Assembly: GCA_029266425.1 (NCBI GenBank)
Contig: JAQSWY010000015.1
Location: 1-64,000 of the forward strand
DNA: 64,000 nt
Reading direction: 5' to 3'
DNA from: Xanthobacteraceae bacterium
GTDB taxonomy: Bacteria > Pseudomonadota > Alphaproteobacteria > Rhizobiales > Xanthobacteraceae
The notes beneath the pieces were generated by a model. It was not told the origin of the DNA. It searched no databases and was given only the letters and a program-made list of their open reading frames with translations. Each line of letters begins with the position of its first letter. Positions within the stretch are counted from its first letter, which is position 1. The translations under genes and the position numbers were made by a program. Shown here in pieces: positions 8,060-16,580 of this stretch.

Positions 8060-8566
8060 TCACGCGACCTCTTCCGCCGCCTCGGCTTCGTCCTCGGCGT
8101 CGGCGTCGGTCGTGCCGAGCTTGGTGCCGAGCTTGGAGGCGAGGTTCTTCTCGATGCGGCGCAGCAGCTTGCGCAGGCGCTTGCGCTCCTTGCCGTCGAG
8201 GCCGTCGCCCATCGTGTCCTCGATCTTGTCCCAGATGCCCTCGATCGCGGCCGCTCTGGTGCGGCCTTCGTCGGTGAGGAACACCCGCACCAGCCGGCCG
8301 TCGCCATCGCCGCCCGCGGCGCGGCGGGCGAGCAGCCCCTGCGCGGAGAGGCGGCCAACGGTCTTCGATGCGGTGGGCGGGCGCACCCGCAGCGCACCGG
8401 CGAGCTCGGTCATGGTGCGCCCGTCGGTTTCCAGCAGCAGCTTCAGCACCGTCTCTTGGCCCGGGAACAATCCCAGCTCGGCGAGATGGCGTGCGGCGAG
8501 CGCGCGTTGCAGCCGGGCCGCGTGATGCAGCCTTTGGCCGATGGTCTTGTCGAAAGCTTCCTTCAT
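8060..8566 (-). CDS. MarR-family transcriptional regulator
   Basis: A 168-residue winged-helix regulator from ATG 8566. The recognition region is MTELAGALRVRPPTASKTVGRL, and the wing is the following GLLARRAAGGDGDGRLVRVFLT. MarR proteins usually repress an adjacent gene and let go on binding a small phenolic or oxidant. The last 20 residues are unusually acidic (TTDADAEDEAEAAEEVA). An in-frame ATG 51 bp upstream would put the coding start inside the perfect hairpin at 8590-8635, so 8566 is preferred. No clear target gene is divergent from it. Confidence 0.85.
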   Translation of the reverse strand: MKEAFDKTIGQRLHHAARLQRALAARHLAELGLFPGQETVLKLLLETDGRTMTELAGALRVRPPTASKTVGRLSAQGLLARRAAGGDGDGRLVRVFLTDEGRTRAAAIEGIWDKIEDTMGDGLDGKERKRLRKLLRRIEKNLASKLGTKLGTTDADAEDEAEAAEEVA

Positions 8567-8589
8567 GGCCGATTTCCCCGTCCGACCTG

Positions 8590-8635
8590 GGAGCATATCC
8601 GGCAAGAGTGAAGCCACTCTTGCCGGATATGCTCC
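8590..8635. promoter_or_regulatory. Perfect 21-bp hairpin upstream of the MarR gene
   Basis: Bases 8590-8610 are the exact complement of 8615-8635, with the 4-base loop AAGC. It starts 23 bp before the MarR start. It could be an operator, an mRNA structure in the leader, or part of the family D repeat that follows at 8649. Confidence 0.6.
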
Positions 8636-8648
8636 ACCTCCCGAAGCC

Positions 8649-8697
8649 AGAGCACTTTCTCATCGTTCGGATTTCATCCGAACGGAAAGCGCCCTAG
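8649..8697. repeat. Dispersed palindromic repeat, family D (copy 1)
   Basis: AGAGCACTTTCTCATCGTTC, then GGATTTCATCC at the tip and GAACGGAAAGCGCCCTAG. Other copies are at 26356, 26421 and 42204, with a partial one at 33901. No gene is seen in the gap 8567-8865. Confidence 0.7.
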
Positions 8698-8865
8698 GTA
8701 TTTATTCGGCTGACGACAACCGGAAGATGACCGGAAATCGCTTCGCCGTCAAAGAGCCCCATCCGCCTGCGGCCGGAGCGCTTCTTTGCTATCGAGCATG
8801 CTCCAGCATTCTGATTCCACGGCGTTTTCTCGTGTCCCTAATTCATCCGTCCGGACAGGGGTCAC

Positions 8866-9462
8866 TCAGGATTTTCGTAAGCCGGCGAAGCGACGTTCGA
8901 CGCGAACCAGGAAATCGGCGCGATTCGCCGCGCTGGCGGTGTCCATGGAATGCAGGCCGAGCCAGATCCAGCGTGCCTTCGCGTGGATGATCTCGCCAAT
9001 GCCCGCGAACAGGATACGCCGGCCGGGCTGCCCGATCCATAGCCACCAGAACCACGGGCAGCCAAGGGTCGTCACCGCCGCCAGCAGGCGGATATTGGTC
9101 AGCCTGCGGTCCAGCCCGCGCAATGTGCCGGGCATCCCGAACGTCTCGTGCGGCACCAGCACCCGGTCTATCCAGCCCTTGAGCATTGCCGGCTGGCTGT
9201 ACCACCAGGTCGGATAGACGAAGACCAGCGCATCGGCGCGCTTCACCCGCTCCAGATGATCGGCGACGTGCCGGCTGTTGATCTCGGGCGTGAGATAATT
9301 GCGGCGGTCCTCGGCGGAGAGCACCGGATCGAAGCCTTCGGCATAGAGGTCGAGCAGATCGACCTCATAGCCGGCACTGGCGAGGCCGCGGATGGTGGCG
9401 TCGCGCACCGCGGCATTGAAGCTCTCGGGAACCGGGTGGCAATAGACCAGAAGCGCGCGCAT
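8866..9462 (-). CDS. NAD(P)H-dependent oxidoreductase, flavodoxin-like fold (NQO1/KefF/MdaB type)
   Basis: A 198-residue flavoprotein of the quinone-reductase type. It opens with the FMN/FAD phosphate site of the fold (LVYCHPVPESFNAAV) and has the conserved VFVYPTWWYSQPAMLKGWIDRV block at about 78-100 that holds the isoalloxazine ring. These enzymes make two-electron hydride transfers to quinones or nitro compounds. Its ATG overlaps the stop of the upstream FAD-oxidase gene by one base (TGATG), so the two are translationally coupled and probably work on the same redox step. Confidence 0.88.
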   Translation of the reverse strand: MRALLVYCHPVPESFNAAVRDATIRGLASAGYEVDLLDLYAEGFDPVLSAEDRRNYLTPEINSRHVADHLERVKRADALVFVYPTWWYSQPAMLKGWIDRVLVPHETFGMPGTLRGLDRRLTNIRLLAAVTTLGCPWFWWLWIGQPGRRILFAGIGEIIHAKARWIWLGLHSMDTASAANRADFLVRVERRFAGLRKS

Positions 9463-10877
9463 CAGCTGGGGTCCGAGAGGCCGGGAAAGAGATAGGTCCG
9501 GCCGGTGGCGAAATCGAAATTGGGATGCTCCCAGGCGATCATCTTGCCGGGATTGAGCAGCCCCTGCGGATCGGCTTCGCGCTTGAAGGCGAGTTGCGCC
9601 GCGTCGGTCTGTTTCATGCCGCCTTCCTCGAGCGTGTAGCGATGCGGATTGAAGATGGGCGCGCCCATCTCCTCATGGATGGCGACGATCTCGCCGAGCC
9701 GCTGCTCTGTGGTGAAGCGCACCAGCGGCAGGCCGAAGCACGTCACCTTGCCGTCGAAGCGCACGAATTCGAGATGGGCCGGCGCTTCGGCGCCCAGCCG
9801 TTCATGGATGCGGGCGACGAGCGCGAGTTGACCCGGAAAGGGATAGAGCACCTGCAGATAAGTGATGGTGGGATCGACCCGAAGCGCACGCAAGGTGGTG
9901 TGATTCCATGACAACTCATAGACCGGCGGCAGGCCCCGGATCTCCTCCGCGGTGGCGAGGTCGGAACGGAACAGCGTCTCGCCACCGAAGCGCGCGGTGA
10001 AGGCGGCGAAAGCGTCGCGGGCAAAGGGCGCCACCATGACGAGCGCGACATGCTTTCCCGCCGGCACATATTTGCGGTGGCGGAGGAAATAATCCTGCGG
10101 GATCGGCGCCGCGATCACCGACAGCAGCTTCTTCAATATGGCATCGTGCTCGCCGAGGGCATTGCCATAGGCGGCCGCGCGACTGAGGTCGTCGAAGCCG
10201 ATGATCGCCTCGATCCAGTCATAGGCCGGGCCGAGCGGCACTGTCGCCTCGGTGATGATGCCGTTGGTGCCATAGGCATGGGCGACCTTCTGCAACTCCT
10301 CGCCGGAGAGGTCGAGCACCCGCGGGCTCGCCTCCATGGTGACGACGCGCAGGCGGATGATGTTGCCGAGATCGCGCAGTCCGCCCCAGGTGATCGAGCC
10401 GATTCCGCCTGAGCCGCCGGCAATGAAGCCGCCTATGGAGGCGGTGTTGTAGGTGGAGGGCGAGAGCCGCAATTCCTGCCGGCTGTGGGCGCGCGTCGCC
10501 TCATCGATCTTCGCCAGCACGGCGCCGGCCTCGGCCCGCATATAGCCCGGGCCAATCTCCAGCACCTGGTTCATGCTCGACAGATCCAGCACCACGCCGC
10601 CGGCGAGCGGCATCGCCTGGCCGTAATTGCCGGTGCCGGAGCCGCGCGGCGTCACCGGAATGCCGAGCGCGAAGCAGGCTGCAAGGATGCGCACGACATC
10701 GGCTTCGCTCGTCGCAAAGGCGACGATGTCGGCACAGACCTCGTCGAGCTGGCGCTTCAGCGTCGGCGAGTACCAGTAGAAGTCGCGGCTCTTTTGCCGA
10801 ATGAGCGCGGGATTGTCCTCGAAGCGGATGCCGTCGAGCCGCGCCCGCAGGCCGGCGATGTCGTAGCGGGCGGTCAT
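9462..10877 (-). CDS. FAD-linked oxidase (VAO/PCMH fold, GlcD-like)
   Basis: A 471-residue flavoprotein. The N-terminal PCMH FAD domain runs from about 35 to 210, with ILAACFALGIPVTPRGSGTG binding the pyrophosphate and then SIGGFIAGGSGGIGS. The C-terminal part is the FAD-linked oxidase domain and ends in a typical DPQGLLNPGKMI. No Cys-rich or Fe-S region is present. Relatives oxidise 2-hydroxyacids such as D-lactate and glycolate or aromatic alcohols. Placed between the amidohydrolase (120 bp upstream) and the coupled quinone reductase, it may oxidise a product of the amidohydrolase. Substrate not shown. Confidence 0.85.
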   Translation of the reverse strand: MTARYDIAGLRARLDGIRFEDNPALIRQKSRDFYWYSPTLKRQLDEVCADIVAFATSEADVVRILAACFALGIPVTPRGSGTGNYGQAMPLAGGVVLDLSSMNQVLEIGPGYMRAEAGAVLAKIDEATRAHSRQELRLSPSTYNTASIGGFIAGGSGGIGSITWGGLRDLGNIIRLRVVTMEASPRVLDLSGEELQKVAHAYGTNGIITEATVPLGPAYDWIEAIIGFDDLSRAAAYGNALGEHDAILKKLLSVIAAPIPQDYFLRHRKYVPAGKHVALVMVAPFARDAFAAFTARFGGETLFRSDLATAEEIRGLPPVYELSWNHTTLRALRVDPTITYLQVLYPFPGQLALVARIHERLGAEAPAHLEFVRFDGKVTCFGLPLVRFTTEQRLGEIVAIHEEMGAPIFNPHRYTLEEGGMKQTDAAQLAFKREADPQGLLNPGKMIAWEHPNFDFATGRTYLFPGLSDPS

Positions 10878-10900
10878 CGGGGAATTCCAGTCCCACAGCC

Positions 10901-10995
10901 GTCATCCCGGCCGGAGCCCGAAGGGCGCACAGCCGGGATCGCGTGACAATTTGACGAGCGATCCCGGCTAGGCGCTGCGCGCCGTCCGGGATGAC
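10901..10995. repeat. Dispersed palindromic repeat, family C (copy 1)
   Basis: GTCATCCCGGCCGGAGCCCG, a central GCGTGACAA, then GATCCCGGCTAGGCG and CCGTCCGGGATGAC. It fills most of the gap between the amidohydrolase and the FAD oxidase. Other copies are at 13953, 19072 and 41046. Confidence 0.75.
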
Positions 10996-10997
10996 AA

Positions 10998-12347
10998 TCA
11001 AACATTCCGCGCCTCCATCAAATCGTCGAGCTCGGCATAGTCGGGCGGCGTGGTGTCGATGGCGCGCCCGCCGCGCAGCACGATGCGGTCGGCCTGCGGG
11101 CGGGAGAGGAACTCGTTGAGGCTGCGGGCGCGGAATATCAGGAGATCGGCGCGCCGGCCCGGCGCGATCAGGCCGAGGCTGTTGTAGCCCATCACGTCGG
11201 CCGGCGCGGTGGTGACGGTGCGCGGCCAGTCGCCGACCGGATGGTCGAGATGCAGGATGCGCGTCGCTTCCCGATACGTCTCGACGAGGTCGAGGTCGCC
11301 ATAGGCGTGGAAGGGGTCGCGGGCATTATCGTTGGCGACCATCACCGGGATGCCCCGCGCCCTCATCTCGTGGAGCAGCGTCACACCGCGCCAGCGCGGA
11401 GTGCGCCCCGCCGCGCGGTCCTGCAGGTACATGTTGCACATGGGCAGCGAGACCACGCTGATACGGGTGCCGGCCATCAGATCGAGCGTGCGATCGATCT
11501 CGGCCTCGTTCTGGCGGGCCAGCGAGCAGCAATGGCCGACCAGAATGCGGCCCTCGAAGCGGCGCTGGCGGGCAACCTCGGCGATGTGCCGCAGCGACTG
11601 CGCGGTGGGATCGCCAGTTTCGTCGACATGGAAATCGAGATCGAGCCCGAGCCGCTCGGCAGCAGCGAACACCCGCTCCAGCCCGGCATCGAGGGCGGGC
11701 GTCATGTAGGTGACGGTGCCGAGGACGCTGCCGGTCGTGGCGACCGCATCGAGCATGGGCTGGAATTCGGTGTCGTTCAGCACCTGGTCGATCGCGGTGA
11801 GGCTCACCGCCTGCAGCGCGATCCGGTCGGCCCACTGCGCGCGCATCTGCGCGAACACCGGCCAGGAGATGGCGGTCTGCTTGCCGGTGGAATCCAGATG
11901 GGTGCGGATCGCCACCGTGCCGTGCGCATAAGCGCAGCGCAGGCCGAAATCCATGCGGCGGCGGACATCCTCGCTGCTCCAGTTGGCCTCGCGATCGGCA
12001 TCGGCGGTGCGCAGCGCGCCGGCAAACGTGCCGTCCGGATTGCGGGCCCGCGGCCAGATGAAACCCTTGTCGAGATGGGTGTGGGCGTCGACGAGCCCGG
12101 GCAGCGCCAGCCGGCCACCGAGCTCGATGCGCGGCATCGGGTCGGGCGTGCCGGCGGGACGCACCTCGGCAATGCCGCCATGGGTGACGACGATGTCGAT
12201 CGCGACCAGCCCTTCCGCGTCCATGGGGCCGTGCGCATCCGGCACCAGGCAGGCGGGGACGCGCGCATCGGCCAGCACGAAGAAGGCGGGCGGCGCGGAG
12301 AGGTCCAAGGCGGGCTCGGCAATGGGCGCGGTCGGCACTGGTTTCAC
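10998..12347 (-). CDS. Amidohydrolase of the cytosine deaminase family
   Basis: A 449-residue metal-dependent hydrolase. Metal and catalytic residues line up with cytosine deaminase: HTHLDKG with His89 and His91, HVDE with His240 and Glu243, His272 in GHCCS, and Asp340 in VMVANDNARDP. Family members remove ammonia from, or open, pyrimidine-like rings (cytosine, isocytosine, creatinine, atrazine breakdown products). GTG 12347 is the start, since it overlaps the permease stop as GTGA; the frame is open further upstream only as a shadow of the permease. It is the fourth gene of an ABC importer operon, which suggests the importer brings in its substrate. Confidence 0.85.
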   Translation of the reverse strand: MKPVPTAPIAEPALDLSAPPAFFVLADARVPACLVPDAHGPMDAEGLVAIDIVVTHGGIAEVRPAGTPDPMPRIELGGRLALPGLVDAHTHLDKGFIWPRARNPDGTFAGALRTADADREANWSSEDVRRRMDFGLRCAYAHGTVAIRTHLDSTGKQTAISWPVFAQMRAQWADRIALQAVSLTAIDQVLNDTEFQPMLDAVATTGSVLGTVTYMTPALDAGLERVFAAAERLGLDLDFHVDETGDPTAQSLRHIAEVARQRRFEGRILVGHCCSLARQNEAEIDRTLDLMAGTRISVVSLPMCNMYLQDRAAGRTPRWRGVTLLHEMRARGIPVMVANDNARDPFHAYGDLDLVETYREATRILHLDHPVGDWPRTVTTAPADVMGYNSLGLIAPGRRADLLIFRARSLNEFLSRPQADRIVLRGGRAIDTTPPDYAELDDLMEARNV

Positions 12348-13120
12348 CTGCGGTGCGGCAGCTCGCTCTCGTGCCAGTGCCGAAGCGCCAGCCAGGAGGC
12401 GAGGCTGAGGAGAAAATAGATCAGAATGCCGGTGAGCGAGATCAGTAGCAGCGCGGCGAACATGCGCGGAATGTTGAGCCGGTAGCCGGATTCGACGATA
12501 CGGAAGGCGAGCCCCGAGCCCTGTCCGGCTGTGCCGGCGGCGATCTCGGCGACGATGGCTCCGATCAGAGCGAGGCCGCCGGCGATGCGCAGCCCGCCGA
12601 GGAAATACGGCAGTGCGGAGGGTGCGCGCAGCAACGTCAAGGTCTGCAACGGGGCGGCGCCCGACAGCACGAACAGGTCGCGCAAGTGCGGGTCGACCGA
12701 GTTCAGCCCCAGCGTCGTATTGGCGAGGATGGGGAAGAAGGCCACGACCCAGGCGCAGACCAGGACCGCGGTGTCCGGCTCGAGATAGATCAGCATCAAG
12801 GGCGCGATGGCGACGATGGGCGTGACCTGCAGGATCACCGCGATGGGGAACAGCGACAATTCGACGATGCGCGAGGAGGCGAAGACGAAGGCGAGCGCCA
12901 CGCCGCCGATCACCGCGGCGATGAGGGCCTCCAGCGTCACCCGCAGCGTTACCAGGAAGGAGCCGAACAGTACGGCCCGGTCCTTCCACAGCGTCTCGAC
13001 CACGAGGCCGGGGGAGGGGAGGATATAGGGCGGCAGATTATTGACCCGCACCACGAGATCCCATCCGTAGACGACGGCGGCGAGCACCACGAGGGGAAGC
13101 AGGAACCGCACGGCCCGCAT
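12344..13120 (-). CDS. ABC transporter permease (nitrate/taurine/NMT1 class, SsuC-like)
   Basis: A 258-residue binding-protein-dependent permease with about six membrane helices. The first is RFLLPLVVLAAVVYGWDL and the cytoplasmic EAA-type loop is near SGAAPLQTLTLLRAPSALPYFLGGLRIA. The start ATG 13120 overlaps the stop of the ATPase gene (TGATG), and its own stop overlaps the amidohydrolase start (GTGA). Together with the ATPase and the NMT1-like binding protein it makes a complete importer. Confidence 0.9.
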   Translation of the reverse strand: MRAVRFLLPLVVLAAVVYGWDLVVRVNNLPPYILPSPGLVVETLWKDRAVLFGSFLVTLRVTLEALIAAVIGGVALAFVFASSRIVELSLFPIAVILQVTPIVAIAPLMLIYLEPDTAVLVCAWVVAFFPILANTTLGLNSVDPHLRDLFVLSGAAPLQTLTLLRAPSALPYFLGGLRIAGGLALIGAIVAEIAAGTAGQGSGLAFRIVESGYRLNIPRMFAALLLISLTGILIYFLLSLASWLALRHWHESELPHRR

Positions 13121-13926
13121 CAGGCGGGCTCCACCGTGCTGGGTGCCGGTGCGCCGGGCTCGGGCGGACTCATGCCCATTGCCGCGGCGAGCGCCTGCGA
13201 GGTGCGCCGGCACAGCGCCGCGTATTCCGGCGAGGTGCGGAAGGTCTCGTCGCGCACCTGGTGGGGGTCGATCGCAAGCTCCGCCGCGATCCGCCCCGGG
13301 CGGGCGCGGAACACCAGGATGCGCGAGGAGAGGAACACGGATTCGAACACCGAATGGGTGACGAAGACCACGGTGCAGTTGAGCCGCCGCCAGACGTCGA
13401 GCAGGTCGTCGTTCAATTTGAAGCGGGTGATCTCGTCGAGCGCGGCGAAGGGTTCGTCCATCAGCAGGAGCCGCGGCTTGGTCACCAGGGCGCGGGCGAT
13501 GGAGACGCGCATCTTCATGCCGCCGGAGAGCTCGCGCGGATAGGCGTCGCGGAAGCCGGCAAGGCCGACCAGCTCCAGCGCCTCCTCGATCGCGGGCGTG
13601 GCGGTGCGCTTCGACTGGCCGGCGAGCTTGAGCGGCAGATGCACATTGCCGAACACGCTGGCCCACGGCATCAGCGTCGGCTCCTGGAAGACGAAGCCGA
13701 TGGAAGGGCGTCCGCGATTGCCGGAATTCCAGCGGATCGTGCCGGTGGTCGGATCGGCAAGGCCGGAGATCAGCCGCAGCGCCGTCGACTTGCCGCAGCC
13801 CGAGGGGCCAAGCAGCGACAGGAACTCGCCCTCGCGCACCATCATGTCGAGCCGATCGAGCGCGGTGACGCCGTTCGGAAAGGACTTGCCGATGCCGTCG
13901 AGGGTGAGGAGCGGGGAGGGGGGCAT
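13120..13926 (-). CDS. ABC transporter ATP-binding protein (SsuB/TauB/ThiZ-like)
   Basis: A 268-residue ATPase. Walker A is GPSGCGKST at 40-48, the Q-loop is FQEPTLMPW, the signature LSGGMK is at 133-138 and Walker B LLLMDE at 153-158. The H-loop is VFVTHSVFE. The sequence is typical for importers of small N- or S-containing compounds. The gene is 121 bp downstream of the binding-protein gene and overlaps the permease gene by one base. Confidence 0.92.
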   Translation of the reverse strand: MPPSPLLTLDGIGKSFPNGVTALDRLDMMVREGEFLSLLGPSGCGKSTALRLISGLADPTTGTIRWNSGNRGRPSIGFVFQEPTLMPWASVFGNVHLPLKLAGQSKRTATPAIEEALELVGLAGFRDAYPRELSGGMKMRVSIARALVTKPRLLLMDEPFAALDEITRFKLNDDLLDVWRRLNCTVVFVTHSVFESVFLSSRILVFRARPGRIAAELAIDPHQVRDETFRTSPEYAALCRRTSQALAAAMGMSPPEPGAPAPSTVEPA

Positions 13927-13952
13927 CAGCGGGACATTCTCGAGGGGATGAT

Positions 13953-14040
13953 GTCATCCCGGCCGGAGGCGTAGCCGGAGCCGGGATCGCTCTCCGATGT
14001 TTGCGCGATCCGGATCGGCCTTCGGCCGTCCGGGATGACG
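13953..14040. repeat. Dispersed palindromic repeat, family C (copy 2)
   Basis: GTCATCCCGGCCGGAGGCGT, then GGATCGCTC and a final CGGCCGTCCGGGATGACG. It lies between the binding-protein and ATPase genes and could separate their mRNA levels by protecting the upstream message. Confidence 0.7.
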
Positions 14041-14047
14041 GGGAGAC

Positions 14048-15046
14048 TTACTTCCGCAGTTCCTTGCCGACGCCCTTGTTCACGAACTTCGTGGTGTAGG
14101 ACGCTTTATAATCGATATCGCCGTTCACCACCTTGGCCCGCACCATCTTGTCGAAGAAGCTCTTGATGTGGGCGTCGGTCATCGAGCCGATGCCGGCATT
14201 GAGCGACTCGCCGGAATCGACGATGCCATAGGCCTTCATCTTGTCGATGGAGAAGGCGATCATCTCGTCCGTCATCTCCGGATTGTCTCGTTTGATCAGG
14301 GCGTTAGCCTTGGCGTTGTTGCCATAGAGATAATTGTACCAGCCGACGATCGATGCATCGACGAAGCGCTGCACCAGCCCGGGGTTCTGCGCCACCAGCT
14401 CGGTGCGGGTCTCGATGGTGGTCGAATAGGTATCAAAGCCGTAATCCGCCAGGAGGAACAGCTTCGGCGTGAAGCCGCCCTGCTTCTCCACCGCGAAGGG
14501 CTCGGAGGTGATGTAGCCCTGCATCGCGCTGTTCTTGTCGGCGAGGAACGGCGCGGGGTTGAAGGCGTAGGGCTTCACCTGCTTTTCGCTGAAGCCGTAG
14601 TCGGCGACCAGCCACTGGTAGTAGGTGGCGATGCCTTCCTTGGAGACGAAGATGGTGCGGGTCTTCAGGTCCTCGAACTTCGCCACGTCCGGATGGGCGA
14701 GGAAAACCTGCGGGTCCTTCTGGAAGATGGCGGCGACGGTCACCGTCGGGATCTTCTCCTGCACCGCGGAGAAGGCCTGCAGCATGTTGGCGCCCATGTA
14801 GAAATCGATCTTGCCGACGGGCAGCAGCAGCCGGTTGTTGGCCTGCGGGCCGCCGGGCAGGATAGTGACGTCGAGGCCGTATTTCGCATAGGTACCGTCG
14901 ACCACCGCCTGGTAGAAGCCGCCGTGCTCGGCCTGCGCCACCCAATTGGTGCCGAATGTCACCTTGTCGGCGGCTGCGGCGGGCCCGGCGAGAATGGCGA
15001 GACCCAGCGCGAGCAGTGCTGCGAGGGGGCGGAAGGCGAGGCGCAT
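14048..15046 (-). CDS. ABC transporter substrate-binding protein, NMT1/THI5-like
   Basis: A 332-residue periplasmic binding protein. The signal peptide is MRLAFRPLAALLALGLAILAGPAAA. The mature part begins KVTFGTNWVAQAEHGGFYQAVVDGTYAKYGLDV, the standard NMT1/THI5 opening, where the motif W-x-A-Q-x-x-x-G-F-x-x-A is conserved. Relatives bind thiamine pyrimidine precursors, riboflavin, nitrate or sulphonates. The neighbouring cytosine-deaminase-like enzyme favours a pyrimidine-like or similar N-heterocyclic ligand, which is inference. The 5' leader before the RidA gene is too short for, and does not show, a TPP riboswitch. Confidence 0.88.
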   Translation of the reverse strand: MRLAFRPLAALLALGLAILAGPAAAADKVTFGTNWVAQAEHGGFYQAVVDGTYAKYGLDVTILPGGPQANNRLLLPVGKIDFYMGANMLQAFSAVQEKIPTVTVAAIFQKDPQVFLAHPDVAKFEDLKTRTIFVSKEGIATYYQWLVADYGFSEKQVKPYAFNPAPFLADKNSAMQGYITSEPFAVEKQGGFTPKLFLLADYGFDTYSTTIETRTELVAQNPGLVQRFVDASIVGWYNYLYGNNAKANALIKRDNPEMTDEMIAFSIDKMKAYGIVDSGESLNAGIGSMTDAHIKSFFDKMVRAKVVNGDIDYKASYTTKFVNKGVGKELRK

Positions 15047-15168
15047 CGGCAGCTCCTGTCGGCGGCGAGTGGGGCGGGTGCCGCCATATTAGGCGAGCGC
15101 AAAGCGAATGCACATAGAGCCTTGTGTACGGGTTGCGGTGCGATGACGGCATGCTTACCGTCATCCTC

Positions 15169-15558
15169 ATGCTGCGTCATTTCATCCCTGCCGCTGTCCG
15201 CAAACCTTTCGCCCGCTACAGCCACGCCGTGGAGGTGCCGGCCGGGGCGCGACTGCTGCTGGTCTCCGGACAGCTCGGGATCGGCGTCGACGATCTTGTC
15301 CCCGAGGAGGCCGAGGCGCAGGCCGATCTCTGCTTCCGTGCCATCGCCGCCTGCCTCGCCGAGGCCGGCATGGCGCCTCGCGATATCGTGCGGCTGAACG
15401 CCTATGTCACGGATCGCGCTCATCTTCCCGCCTACATGGCGGCGCGCGATCGCTTTATCGCAGACCCGCCGCCGGCCTCGACGCTGATGATCGTCTCCGG
15501 CTTTGCGCGCGAGGTGTTCAAGGTCGAGGTCGAGGCGCTCGCCGCCAAGCACGACTGA
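15169..15558 (+). CDS. RidA-family protein (reactive enamine/imine deaminase)
   Basis: A 129-residue protein of the RidA/YjgF family, which forms trimers in the cytoplasm and hydrolyses reactive enamines and imines; some members act on ring-opened pathway intermediates. The core SGQLGIGVDD, CLAEAGMAPRDIVRLNAYVTDR and AREVFKVEVEALA are typical. ATG 15169 gives the usual family length; ATG 15151 is an alternative start. It is divergent from the ABC importer and followed by a terminator hairpin, so it is probably a single-gene unit. Nearness to two amidohydrolase genes suggests a catabolic rather than a housekeeping role. Confidence 0.82.
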   Translation: MLRHFIPAAVRKPFARYSHAVEVPAGARLLLVSGQLGIGVDDLVPEEAEAQADLCFRAIAACLAEAGMAPRDIVRLNAYVTDRAHLPAYMAARDRFIADPPPASTLMIVSGFAREVFKVEVEALAAKHD

Positions 15559-15576
15559 AGCCCGGCTAAGGCTGTG

Positions 15577-15597
15577 CTCAAGCATTGCTTGAGTTTT
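15577..15597 (+). terminator. Rho-independent terminator after the RidA gene
   Basis: CTCAAGC-ATT-GCTTGAG forms a 7-bp stem directly followed by TTTT, 19 bp after the RidA stop. Confidence 0.65.
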
Positions 15598-15653
15598 GCC
15601 TCAGCTGGGCTTTATGACTGGCCGCACAGCATAATCCGGCCACTGGTAGCCAA

Positions 15654-16460
15654 ATGCCTCCCAAGCGTTTCTGGACCGAATTGACCTGGCCCGACTTCGC
15701 CAATGGCGACACGAGGGAATGGATCGCCGTCTTGCCGGTGGCGGCGGTGGAGCAGCATGGGCCGCATCTGCCGGTCGGTGTCGATGCGATGATCGGGCAG
15801 GGCTATCTCGACGCCGCCATGGAATTGCTGCCCGACGATTTGCCGGCGGTGTTCCTGCCGATGCAGACCATCGGCAAGTCCAACGAGCATGTCGGTTTCC
15901 CGGGCACGCTGACGTTTTCGGCGGAGACCGTGATCCGCGCCTGGACCGAGATCGGCGAGAGCGTTCATCGCGCCGGGGTGCGCAAGCTGGTGCTGGTGAA
16001 CTCGCATGGCGGCAATGTGCCGATGATCGACATCGTCGCCCGCGACCTGCGCGCCCGGCTCGGAATGCTGGCGGTGACGATCTCTTGGCACCGCTTCGGC
16101 TATCCGGAAGGATTGTTCAGCGAGCGTGAGCGCGTCCACGGCATCCATGCAGGCGGCATCGAGACCGCGCTGATGCAGGCGTTTCGGCCGGACGTGGTGC
16201 GCACCGACCAGATCGCCGATTTCCCGGCGGCGACGCTCGGCATGGAACAGGAATTCGCGTATCTGCGCGCCGGCACGCCGGCCGGCTTCGGCTGGATGGC
16301 GCAGGACATTTCGCCGGCCGGCGCGATCGGCGATGCCGGCGAGGGCAGCGCGGAAAAGGGCACCGCCTGCGCCAAGTTCGGCGCGCGCGCCTTCATCGCC
16401 TTGCTGTCCGACGTGCAACGCTTCAACCTCGCCCGCCTGCCGCCGGGGCCGCTGGGGTGA
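15654..16460 (+). CDS. Creatininase-family amidohydrolase
   Basis: A 268-residue member of the creatininase family, which opens cyclic amides (creatininase) or acts on formamides in cofactor pathways. The metal ligands are all visible: Glu33 and His35 (VEQHGPHLPV), Asp44, His118 (NSHGGN) and Glu170 (GIHAGGIETALM). Length is the family norm. It stands alone on the plus strand between the RidA and TRAP genes. With the cytosine-deaminase-like enzyme, this is the second cyclic-amide-type hydrolase within 5 kb. True creatininase activity is possible but not shown. Confidence 0.88.
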   Translation: MPPKRFWTELTWPDFANGDTREWIAVLPVAAVEQHGPHLPVGVDAMIGQGYLDAAMELLPDDLPAVFLPMQTIGKSNEHVGFPGTLTFSAETVIRAWTEIGESVHRAGVRKLVLVNSHGGNVPMIDIVARDLRARLGMLAVTISWHRFGYPEGLFSERERVHGIHAGGIETALMQAFRPDVVRTDQIADFPAATLGMEQEFAYLRAGTPAGFGWMAQDISPAGAIGDAGEGSAEKGTACAKFGARAFIALLSDVQRFNLARLPPGPLG

Positions 16461-16470
16461 GCGGGCGCTC

Positions 16471-16573
16471 TCCTTCGAGGCCGGCCTGCGGCCGGCATCT
16501 CAGGATGAGGTTGATCCAAAAAATGAACCTCATCCTGAGGCGCGAGCGGAGCGAGCCTCGAAGGATGCTGAAG
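16471..16573. repeat. Dispersed palindromic repeat, family B (copy 1)
   Basis: TCCTTCGAGGCCGGCCTGCG, then CTCAGGATGAGGTTGATC, and the reverse AACCTCATCCTGAGGCGCGA ending in CGAAGGATGCTGAAG. Other copies are at 20281, 33950, 45471 and 52254. It lies between convergent genes and may end both transcripts. Confidence 0.8.
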
Positions 16574-16580
16574 CCGATCG

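Noticed and set aside
15047-15168. A TPP riboswitch before the NMT1-like binding protein
   Set aside because: The leader is only about 120 bp and shared with a divergent gene; the conserved TPP core (CUGAGA with ACCUGAUC-type parts) is not there.
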